A stretch of DNA of 64,000 bases from contig CAJUOY010000010.1 in NCBI GenBank assembly GCA_910588645.1, positions 1-64,000 on the forward strand. The letters run 5' to 3'. The DNA is from an uncultured Christensenellaceae bacterium. GTDB taxonomy: Bacteria > Bacillota > Clostridia > Christensenellales > Borkfalkiaceae. The translations under genes were made by a program, and so were the position numbers. Positions 56,910 through 64,000 of this stretch are shown one piece after another. Every line of letters starts with the position of its first letter. Position 1 is the first letter of the stretch. The notes under the pieces were generated by a model, which made no database searches, had not been told where the DNA came from, and was given only the letters and a program-made list of their open reading frames with translations.

Positions 56910-59273
56910 ATGAGAAAAAAATTATTTACATTATCGGCAACGGCCGTTGCGGTAGTAATGACTGCGGGCGCGCTTACGGCTTGCACTCCCGAAGTTGAAA
57001 AGCCCAAGCTTACGGATTCGCCCCTTACGGGCGTTACCCTTGCGGATTTCTCCGAGGGCTCTGCCGAAACGTTCTTCGAGTCGGACGGCTGGACTAACGA
57101 ATCGGTATTCAACACCTGGTGGAAAAAGTCAAACGTTACTTATACCGACGGCGCGATGCACCTTGGCATGACCGAAAATCCCGACGGCTCCGTTGAAACT
57201 TTCGATGAATATTATGGCGGCGAAGCTCGTTCCCATCAGTACTTCGGTTACGGCGACTTCAAAGTAAAGATGAAGCCAGCAAAGGCGAAAGGCACGGCAA
57301 GTACTTTCTTCACCTGTACGGGACCTTACGACGAGAACGAGGACGGCGAGCCCAATCCCCACGATGAAATCGATATCGAGTTCCTCGGAACGGACACGAC
57401 TCACGTACAGTTCAATTACTTCGTCAATGGCGTGGGCGGACACGAATATATGCACGACCTCGGTTTCGACGCTTCCGCAGAGTATCACGAGTACGGCTAC
57501 CGTTGGACTAAGGATTATATCGTATGGTTCGTCGACGACGAGCCCGTTTACAAGGTAACCGCGTCCGAGGATAATCCCCTGCCTTCCACACCCGGAAGAA
57601 TTTTGATGAACCACTGGTGTGGCACTCCCGAAGCCGAGGGCTGGATGGGCGAGTACGAACTCGACACGACCGTAACTTGCGACTACAAGTCCGTTTCCAC
57701 TTCCGCAACTCCCATCGGCACTCTTCCCGAAAAGGTTGAAGTAGAGGAGTTCGAAGGGGATTGGGGCGCTATCGAGGCGATCGATCCCGGATTTACTTCC
57801 AGCGACGGCACTCATACAATTACCGTGGACGGCACTTCCTCCCACGTAGTTTACGAGGGAGTCGACGGCGGCAGCTACAACAATATCACAGGCAACATCA
57901 ATGAAGCGGCAACCGATAAAAACTGGGTGCATGCGGTTCTTGAAAACAACGGCGAAAAAGCCGTAACCTTCCGCCTTAACGTAGTGAGCGGAGGAGAAAA
58001 TATTCATGCTCTCAATTCGTATGCTTTTGTAAACGGCGAGGTTATTACAAATACGCCGTTCGAAGGTACGATTGTGACGGTTGAACCCGGTGAAAGCGCA
58101 GAAATGGAAATTGCGTACAAAGGCGTTGCAAACACTCTTGAATTTATGCTCGACTCCATACGCGGAAGCGGCACTTGGGCGGGAGACGTAAATATCAGCG
58201 AAATTAAGTTTGCCAAGCAGGGCGAAATAGTTCTTCCCGAAGAACCTTCGGGCGAAAACAACGGAGTCACAATAGACGAGACCAACGTTAAATTCAGCGG
58301 CAGCATTCCCTCGTATATCATCAACACCGACGAAGAGTCCAACAGTATGAAAGTAACGTATGCGGACGTTGCCGGCGGATCTTACGCGAATATTTCCGCC
58401 GCGGCTGCACAGCTTGCTCAGGGCAAGACGACGTTCACCGTAAAGGTTAAAAACAATGCGGCAGCGCCCGTTAAAGTCCGCGTAGATATAACGGGAGAAA
58501 GCGGTACGGCGACAAACCTTTCCGCAACGGCAACCAACGACGTTGCGATCAATACCGATACTGTTTACGGCGGTTCTATGTTCACGCTTGCGGAAGAGGG
58601 AGAAACGCTCGTAACGATAACTTACACCAGCAACGGCAAAAACGGCAAGGCGTCGAAGATTATGTTCTTCCTCGATACCTGGCAGTGGGACGATAAAGAA
58701 ACGCATGCGGGCGACGTAACGTTTTCGGAAATGGCCTTCGGCGGCGAAGAAGAGTTAAAGGAACCCGAGCCTCCCAAGGAACCCGAGGGCGATAACGTAG
58801 ATCTTACCTTTACTTCCGCCACTTACACGGTTGATAATGCGGAAGACGGCGTAAACGTGACTTATACAGACTTTAAAGGCAACAGTTACAGCACTTCTAC
58901 CGCGGAGGCGGCTACTCATGCGGCAGGCAAGAATACCTTCAGCCTCAAAATCAAAAATAACGGCACGGAAGCCGTGCAGGCGCGCGTTGACGTGCTTGCG
59001 ACCGAGCAGATAGGAAATACCGCGGCTTGCAACGTATCGGCAACCGCCATCGGCGGAACGGAAGTTCGTACAGATACTGAATGGGGCGGCTCGTTCGTAA
59101 CGGTTGCGGCCGGCGAAGAGGTAACGCTTATCATAACTTACGACGGCGAGACAGACCGCGGCGCGGTAACCGTGATCAACGTGTTCCTTGACAGCGCGAG
59201 AGGTACGGAAGATTTGTTCAGCGGCAACGTCACTTTGAGCGAATTTAAATTCGCGTCGGTTACGGCGGAATAA
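56910..59273 (+). CDS. Multidomain GH16 glucanase lipoprotein
   Basis: 787 aa. Lipobox L-T-A-C with Cys25. The GH16 domain spans about 40-275 with catalytic E153-I-D155-I-E157, paralogous to the preceding gene. Three successive beta-sandwich modules of about 140-150 residues follow (roughly 290-450, 460-620, 635-787). They share T-Y-x-D-x-x-G-x-S-Y and a K-N-N-G/A...V-R-V-D-V core, and probably bind carbohydrate; the linkers are Pro/Glu-rich. AAAGGAG precedes the ATG. It likely degrades beta-glucan at the cell surface together with the GH16 and GH3 neighbours. Confidence 0.92.
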   Translation: MRKKLFTLSATAVAVVMTAGALTACTPEVEKPKLTDSPLTGVTLADFSEGSAETFFESDGWTNESVFNTWWKKSNVTYTDGAMHLGMTENPDGSVETFDEYYGGEARSHQYFGYGDFKVKMKPAKAKGTASTFFTCTGPYDENEDGEPNPHDEIDIEFLGTDTTHVQFNYFVNGVGGHEYMHDLGFDASAEYHEYGYRWTKDYIVWFVDDEPVYKVTASEDNPLPSTPGRILMNHWCGTPEAEGWMGEYELDTTVTCDYKSVSTSATPIGTLPEKVEVEEFEGDWGAIEAIDPGFTSSDGTHTITVDGTSSHVVYEGVDGGSYNNITGNINEAATDKNWVHAVLENNGEKAVTFRLNVVSGGENIHALNSYAFVNGEVITNTPFEGTIVTVEPGESAEMEIAYKGVANTLEFMLDSIRGSGTWAGDVNISEIKFAKQGEIVLPEEPSGENNGVTIDETNVKFSGSIPSYIINTDEESNSMKVTYADVAGGSYANISAAAAQLAQGKTTFTVKVKNNAAAPVKVRVDITGESGTATNLSATATNDVAINTDTVYGGSMFTLAEEGETLVTITYTSNGKNGKASKIMFFLDTWQWDDKETHAGDVTFSEMAFGGEEELKEPEPPKEPEGDNVDLTFTSATYTVDNAEDGVNVTYTDFKGNSYSTSTAEAATHAAGKNTFSLKIKNNGTEAVQARVDVLATEQIGNTAACNVSATAIGGTEVRTDTEWGGSFVTVAAGEEVTLIITYDGETDRGAVTVINVFLDSARGTEDLFSGNVTLSEFKFASVTAE

Positions 59274-59280
59274 TGTAGAT

Positions 59281-59320
59281 AAAGGCCGCTGTTTTCGCTT
59301 GAAAACGGCGGCCTTTTAAA
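59281..59320 (+). terminator. Intrinsic terminator after the second GH16 gene
   Basis: Two-part stem AAAGGCCGC/GCGGCCTTT with inner GTTTTC/GAAAAC and a GCTT loop, then TTTAAA. Confidence 0.8.
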
Positions 59321-59339
59321 GTGTAAACAGGAGTAATAT

Positions 59340-62300
59340 ATGAAAAAAATCAAATCGATCAGCCTGATAATCATACCTGTTGCGATGGCTTTGATCATAA
59401 TTGCGAGCGTACTTGCAAACGTACTCACGCTCGGAAAATACGACAATATTCTGGAGCAGTTTTTCGGAAGCACGCCTTCCTATCTTAAAGGAGATACCAA
59501 GGGCGCGGATACCCAATATGTAAAAAGCAGTTTCGACAGCCCCAAATCCTTGTACGAGTACGAGGAAGAGCTCTGCGCGGAAATAGCGCAGGAGGGCGTG
59601 ACGCTTCTCAAAAACGACGGACTTCTTCCTCTTGCAAAGGGCTCCCAACTCAGCCTTTTCAGTCATTCTTCCGTTGATCTCGTCAGCGGCGGTTCGGGCT
59701 CGGGTTCGGGCAGTTTCGAACTGACGGCCGATCTTAAAACGGGACTCGAAGCGGCGGGGCTTTCCGTAAATTCCGCCCTTTGGAACTTTTATAAGAGCGG
59801 CAAAGGTTCTTCCTATAAGCGCGGCCCCGGAGTTATTAATTACGGCGCGGCTCTCGATTGGAGTATAAACGAATGCCCTTTGAGCGTAATTCGCTCCGAT
59901 AGCGGCGTGGTATCTTCCTTTGCGGGCACTACCGCAATGTTCGTGCTTTCCCGCACGGGCGGCGAAGGCGGCGACGAGGCAAGGGATATGGCCGCTTACG
60001 GCGGCAAGGCGGGTTCGCACTATCTCGAACCCGACGAGACCGAGCTTGAAATCATAAAATATCTTGACGAAAATTTCGAAAATATAATTTTACTCGTCAA
60101 CTGCAACAACGCGCCCGAACTCGGCTGGGTAAAGGATTACCCCAACATCAAGGCCGTTCTCAACTTCCCCGGCGCGGGTAGAACGGGCGTCTACGGCCTC
60201 GGCCGCGTTCTTACGGGTTTGGATAAGGACGGCAAGGAGATCTCTCCTTCCGGTCACCTTGTGGACACGTTTGCTTACGATTCTTTCTCTTCGCCCGCTA
60301 TGCAGAATATGGGCGATTACAGATATGAAAATTCCGACTACTATTACGTAAACTATGCCGAGGGCATTTATGTAGGCTATAAGTATTACGAAACCCGTTA
60401 CGAAGACGTGGTTACGGGCAGGGCTAACACGGGAGTTTACGATTATAATTCCGTAGTCCAGTACCCCTTCGGTTACGGTATGTCATATACCGATTTCACC
60501 TGGGATAATTTCGAAGTTTCACAGCCGGATGAAAACGGAGATATTACCGTGACTGTCACTGTACGCAATACGGGACTCGACGGAGTTAAAAGGCGCGGCA
60601 AGGACGTTGTGCAGATTTACGTTCAATCGCCCTATACAGAGTATGACGAGGAGTATGGCGTTGAAAAAGCCGCAGTTTCGCTCGTAGGTTTTGCAAAGAC
60701 CGATTATATCGAGCCGGACGGCGAATACGAAGCATCCGTAAAAATAAACCTCAAAGATTTCGTATCATATGATGCGAATAACGAAAAGACCTATATTCTC
60801 GAAAGCGGCAGGTACTATATTACCGCTGCACCCGACGCTCATACGGCGGTAAATAACGTGCTCGCCGCAAGAAGCGAACAGGGAGACGCTAAGGTAGATC
60901 TTTCCAAACTTTCAGGTACGGGCAACAGTTCGCTCGTCGGCTCTTACGTCTGCAATTCTACCGATAAAACGACCTATTCGACCTACAACAACGGAGACGA
61001 ACAGGTCAAAATAACAAATCAATTCGACGGTTGCACGGCGGAAGGCGCAAAGTATCTTTCCCGCTCAAACTGGTCGGTTATGGAAAACAACGGGCTCAGA
61101 TACGGCTACGCTTCACAGGCGGACAGCGGCGCGGAAATAGGCGGCAAGCAGTGGGCGCACGCTATTTCAAGCGAACTTAAAGCCAAACTCGATTCCCGTT
61201 CCTCTCTCAATCCCGCCGAGGGCACTGCTCCTACTAAGTATCAATTCGGCGAGAAAAACGGCGTCGATCTCATCGATCTTCGCGGCGCGGATTTCGACGA
61301 TCCTCTTTGGGATGAACTTTTAAGCGAGCTGACGATTCCCGAGCTCAATAAGCTTATAGACGAATGCGGCTATTGTTCGCCTGCGGCTAAATCTATAAAT
61401 AAACCCAAGGTTTCCGACCTTGACGGCCCTGCGGGACTCAACAAGGTCGTAGGTCACGGATCGTTGCCCATTGGCGACAACTATTACGCGATGACCTGGC
61501 CCACCGAGTATATGCTTGCAAGCACCTGGAACGAAGATCTCGCCGTTAAAATGGGCGAGGGCGTAGGCGAGGACGGACTTTTCGGCGGAGTCGTCGGCTG
61601 GTACGGCCCCGGTATGAATATCCACAGAACGCCTTTTGCGGGCAGAAACTTCGAGTACTATTCCGAGGACAGCTTTATAAGCGGCGTGCTCGGCGCGGCG
61701 GAAGTTCAGGGCGCGGCGAGAAAGGGTATGTATTCCTTCATCAAGCACTTTGCGCTCAACGATCAGGAAACTCATCGCGACCACCTCGGTCTCGTTACCT
61801 GGTCTGGAGAACAGGCAATTCGTGAAATTTATCTCAAACCGTTTGAAATGTGCATTAAGGACAACACGGTCGAGATGAAGTACAACGAACCTGTAAAGGA
61901 CGAGAACGGCGAAATTGTTTCTTACACTATGAAGACGCGCGAAATGCCTGCGGCAACCGCGGTTATGTCCTCGTTTAACCGTATAGGCGCGACTTGGGCG
62001 GGCGGAAACTACAATCTCATTACGGGCGTCCTCAGAAAAGAGTGGGGCTTTAACGGATTTGTTTTGACCGATTACGAGGTCCCCTCATATATGGATACCA
62101 GACAGACTATTGCGGCCGGCGGCGACGCAAAGCTCAAAACGGTGGATATGACCAACCTGTTCGCGACGACTTTCACGCTTGCGGGAGATACCGAGTATCA
62201 GGGTTACGCCCGTGAAGCGGCGCACAGACTGCTCTATACGGTAGTTAATTCCGCGGGTATGAACGGCTTCGTTCACGGAGTAAGCTTTGTAAACGGTTTT

Positions 62301-62417
62301 GCTTACTATAAGATAATGGTTATAGTTTGGGACGTACTTGCGGCAGGCGGACTTGCGGCGCTCGGATTTCTGTTATATAAGAAGATCAAAAAGGTTAGAG
62401 CGGAAAAAACCGAATAA
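59340..62417 (+). CDS. GH3 beta-glucosidase, membrane-anchored, reversed domain order
   Basis: 1025 aa. An N-terminal membrane segment (about 8-30) and a second one near the C-terminus (about 985-1010) with a basic tail. The GH3 C-domain comes first (about 75-345; E-G-V-T-L-L-K-N-D-G-L-L-P-L), then an Fn3-like domain (to about 500), then the GH3 N-terminal TIM-barrel (about 645-960) with D-L-D-G-P-A-G-L, the K-H-F-A-L-N-D motif and the putative nucleophile Asp in V-L-T-D-Y-E. This inverted order is known from Ruminococcus-type beta-glucosidases. It probably finishes the glucan oligosaccharides made by the GH16 enzymes. Confidence 0.93.
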   Translation: MKKIKSISLIIIPVAMALIIIASVLANVLTLGKYDNILEQFFGSTPSYLKGDTKGADTQYVKSSFDSPKSLYEYEEELCAEIAQEGVTLLKNDGLLPLAKGSQLSLFSHSSVDLVSGGSGSGSGSFELTADLKTGLEAAGLSVNSALWNFYKSGKGSSYKRGPGVINYGAALDWSINECPLSVIRSDSGVVSSFAGTTAMFVLSRTGGEGGDEARDMAAYGGKAGSHYLEPDETELEIIKYLDENFENIILLVNCNNAPELGWVKDYPNIKAVLNFPGAGRTGVYGLGRVLTGLDKDGKEISPSGHLVDTFAYDSFSSPAMQNMGDYRYENSDYYYVNYAEGIYVGYKYYETRYEDVVTGRANTGVYDYNSVVQYPFGYGMSYTDFTWDNFEVSQPDENGDITVTVTVRNTGLDGVKRRGKDVVQIYVQSPYTEYDEEYGVEKAAVSLVGFAKTDYIEPDGEYEASVKINLKDFVSYDANNEKTYILESGRYYITAAPDAHTAVNNVLAARSEQGDAKVDLSKLSGTGNSSLVGSYVCNSTDKTTYSTYNNGDEQVKITNQFDGCTAEGAKYLSRSNWSVMENNGLRYGYASQADSGAEIGGKQWAHAISSELKAKLDSRSSLNPAEGTAPTKYQFGEKNGVDLIDLRGADFDDPLWDELLSELTIPELNKLIDECGYCSPAAKSINKPKVSDLDGPAGLNKVVGHGSLPIGDNYYAMTWPTEYMLASTWNEDLAVKMGEGVGEDGLFGGVVGWYGPGMNIHRTPFAGRNFEYYSEDSFISGVLGAAEVQGAARKGMYSFIKHFALNDQETHRDHLGLVTWSGEQAIREIYLKPFEMCIKDNTVEMKYNEPVKDENGEIVSYTMKTREMPAATAVMSSFNRIGATWAGGNYNLITGVLRKEWGFNGFVLTDYEVPSYMDTRQTIAAGGDAKLKTVDMTNLFATTFTLAGDTEYQGYAREAAHRLLYTVVNSAGMNGFVHGVSFVNGFAYYKIMVIVWDVLAAGGLAALGFLLYKKIKKVRAEKTE

Positions 62418-62442
62418 GCGAATAATTAAATAAATAATATAT

Positions 62443-62478
62443 AAAGGCAGATTATTTTGACATAATTTGCCTTTTTAC
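62443..62478 (+). terminator. Terminator after the GH3 gene
   Basis: 13-position stem AAAGGCA-G-ATTAT/ATAAT-T-TGCCTTT with loop TTTGAC and a T run; the next promoter begins at the following base. Confidence 0.8.
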
Positions 62479-62507
62479 TTGATAAATGTAATTTTGTTTG
62501 TTATACT
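62479..62507 (+). promoter_or_regulatory. Promoter of the GT2 gene, placed for a near-leaderless transcript
   Basis: TTGATA (62479-62484), 17 bases, TATACT (62502-62507). The ATG at 62518 is 10 bases after the -10 box and has no ribosome binding site. Confidence 0.6.
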
Positions 62508-62517
62508 CATAAATGTT

Positions 62518-63846
62518 ATGGGTTACTATGAAATAGTTTTGTTGGTATTTTTTGCGCTATGGTGCGCGTTAGGGCTTATGCTCATCCAGTACGCATTATT
62601 TACCATAATAGGTATATTTGCAAAAAAGAAATACCCTTCCACAGATAAAAAACTTAAATACGGGGTAATTATCGGCGCCCGTAACGAGGAATTCGTCATA
62701 GGCGGACTGCTTGACAGTATAAATAATTCCGATTACCCCCGCGATAAAATTCAGGTTTTCGTAGTCGCTCATAACTGTACGGACAAGACGGCCGAAATAG
62801 CCCGTTCGAAGGGCGCCACCGTTTACGAGTACAATAACCCTGCGGAGAGAACGGTGGGCTATGCCTACAAGCATCTCGTGCAGAAGATAAACGAAGATTA
62901 CGGTACGGAAAATTACGACGGATTTTTTATAATCAACGCGGACAATACCGTAAGTAAAAATTATTTCACAAAGATGAACGACGCGTTCGTCGCAACGGAA
63001 AAGAAGCATATAATCACTTCCTACCGCAATTCCAAAAACTTTGCAGACAACTATATGTCCTGCCTTTACGGACTGTACTTCATTACGGCGTGCAGGTTCG
63101 AGGCGCGCGGCAGAACGGTATGCAACTGCTCCACGCGCGTTTCGGGAACGGGTTACGTAATTAATTCCGCGCTGTTGAAAGACGGTTGGGATTACGTCAC
63201 TTTGACTGAGGACTGGGAGTTTTCCGCCGACAACATCGCCTGCGGCAGCAAGATCTTTTATTGCGACGAGGCAGAGTTTTTCGACGAACAGCCTACTACG
63301 GTCAAAGTTATGCTCCGCCAGCGTATGAGATGGGCACGCGGGCATATGATAGTGTTCTTTACCCGCTTTAAGGCCCTTATGAAGAGCCTGTTTACCCCCA
63401 AAAAGAAGGGCGGTAAAAACAAGTATTCCGTTTACGATTTTTCAACGTCGATATTGCCGTTGGGCGTAATGAGCATATTGACGCTCATAATTCAGCTTAT
63501 CCTTACGGCATTCTGTCCGTACTTCGGTTACGACCCCGTAAAGGTTTGGACATTTTACGGCATCGTCTCGGGAATAGGCTTCGGAATTTCTTATGCAATA
63601 TGTATATTGCAGGCCGTGCTTTTGTTAATTCTCGAACACAAGCGCATTCCGAGAGTAGGCTTTTTCACAATGCTTGGCGCACTTTTGGTTTGGCCGTTCT
63701 TCCTTATGCTCAACGTTGTTCTGGACGTTGTTGCGCTCTTTAAAAAGAACCTCGAATGGAAGGAGATACCCCATTGCGGAGGAAAAAAGAAAAAGAGTAA
63801 AAAGAAAGCGCGCGCTACGGAACAAACTCAACAATCTCAAATCTGA
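62518..63846 (+). CDS. Membrane glycosyltransferase family 2
   Basis: 442 aa. An N-terminal membrane segment leads to the GT2 catalytic domain: G-V-I-I-G-A-R-N-E-E near residue 50, the D-x-D-like I-N-A-D-N near 145, L-T-E-D-W-E-F near 235 and Q-R-M-R-W-A-R-G near 278. Three to four C-terminal membrane segments and a Lys-rich tail follow. This is the layout of processive polysaccharide synthases (hyaluronan, poly-GlcNAc, glucan type). The product is unknown; a role in cell-surface polysaccharide is likely. The frame is open to a TTG at 62467, but that lies in the terminator. Confidence 0.9.
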   Translation: MGYYEIVLLVFFALWCALGLMLIQYALFTIIGIFAKKKYPSTDKKLKYGVIIGARNEEFVIGGLLDSINNSDYPRDKIQVFVVAHNCTDKTAEIARSKGATVYEYNNPAERTVGYAYKHLVQKINEDYGTENYDGFFIINADNTVSKNYFTKMNDAFVATEKKHIITSYRNSKNFADNYMSCLYGLYFITACRFEARGRTVCNCSTRVSGTGYVINSALLKDGWDYVTLTEDWEFSADNIACGSKIFYCDEAEFFDEQPTTVKVMLRQRMRWARGHMIVFFTRFKALMKSLFTPKKKGGKNKYSVYDFSTSILPLGVMSILTLIIQLILTAFCPYFGYDPVKVWTFYGIVSGIGFGISYAICILQAVLLLILEHKRIPRVGFFTMLGALLVWPFFLMLNVVLDVVALFKKNLEWKEIPHCGGKKKKSKKKARATEQTQQSQI

Positions 63847-63848
63847 CG

Positions 63849-63877
63849 ATCGGGCGCACAATGCGCCCGATTTTAAA
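63849..63877 (+). terminator. Intrinsic terminator after the GT2 gene
   Basis: 10-bp stem ATCGGGCGCA/TGCGCCCGAT with a 3-base loop, then TTT. Confidence 0.8.
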
Positions 63878-63903
63878 ATATTTAAAGATAAAGGAGAAAA
63901 TCT

Positions 63904-64000
63904 ATGGCCACTACCGAGGAATTTATTCTCTTCGTCTGCGGACAAATTCAGGGAGATTACGATATAAGGTACAGGAAAATGTTCGGGGAATATATGGTTT
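63904..64000 (+). CDS. TfoX N-terminal domain protein (start only)
   Basis: The first 32 residues of a gene that leaves the window. I-R-Y-R-K-M-F-G-E-Y-M-V is typical of the TfoX/Sxy N-terminal domain, found in competence regulators and in many stand-alone proteins of unclear role. AAGGAG at 63891-63896 sets the start. Confidence 0.7.
   Translation, partial: MATTEEFILFVCGQIQGDYDIRYRKMFGEYMV

Noticed and set aside
57129..58706. 525-codon open frame on the minus strand
   Set aside because: It is antisense to the GH16 gene, and its protein is composed of antisense-type residues without any domain. The plus-strand gene has clear catalytic motifs and a ribosome binding site.

Overview
The window reads as a chromosomal segment of a moderate-GC Bacillota of the class Clostridia, probably an uncultured gut lineage. 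The evidence is the gene set: Rex, NiaR, AddAB, anaerobic NrdDG, a DUF5685 protein, PnuC, AgrC/LytTR-type signalling, lipoproteins with Gram-positive lipoboxes, TTGACA/TATAAT promoters, AGGAGG ribosome binding sites and intrinsic terminators at most operon ends. This taxonomic placement is inference. No IS element, prophage or CRISPR array is visible.

Layout. 1-145: 3' end of a structured RNA with a tRNA-like tail and terminator. 261-3801: an orphan gene, then an ABC exporter with a divergent TetR regulator. 4004-9577: uracil uptake and salvage (uraA-upp), an aminotransferase, a small P-loop protein and threonine synthase. 9768-14988: a 65-residue protein, then a trpS-led operon with DUF5685, a J-like TPR protein with a Cys-rich tail, a membrane protein, a second TPR/Cys-tail protein and an rRNA/tRNA uracil methyltransferase. 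15065-20963: an Xre repressor with two operators, two large lipoproteins and a HExxH membrane protein. 21046-22357: a second Xre/membrane-protein pair with its own operator. 22438-26439: small Zn-ribbon genes, an HNH protein, an ATP-grasp ligase, a small conserved ORF and glpK. 26500-29830: NrdR-box controlled nrdD-nrdG-dut. 29985-31551: ROK glucokinase and Rex. 31667-37138: an NSS transporter, a GltD-like oxidoreductase, a hydroxyacid dehydrogenase, a YjbR protein and a lipoprotein. 37254-43699: addB-addA. 43763-44978: an orphan membrane protein and a PRC-barrel protein. 45136-48606: nadB-nadC-niaR and a convergent pnuC with a structured leader. 48877-52145: Xre, ECF sigma factor, secreted C39-like protease, anti-sigma-like membrane protein and two small genes. 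52269-53781: mgtC-like gene, tRNA-Ala and a frameshifted DUF4180 gene. 53878-62417: an AgrA/AgrC-like two-component system followed by two GH16 lipoproteins and a membrane-anchored GH3 enzyme, which look like a beta-glucan utilisation module. 62518-63846: a GT2 glycosyltransferase. 63904-end: the start of a TfoX-like gene.

The best candidates for an undescribed system are: (a) the Xre-sigma-C39 protease-anti-sigma cluster, which has a repeated promoter motif of identical internal spacing at 49741 and 51417; (b) the Xre-controlled lipoprotein/lipoprotein/HExxH membrane protease operon; (c) the DUF5685/degenerate-J/Cys-tail operon. A cross-cutting observation is that several genes (glpK, addB, 43763, 51577, GT2, nearly nadB) start within a few bases of the transcription start expected from their -10 box and have no ribosome binding site, which suggests leaderless mRNAs.
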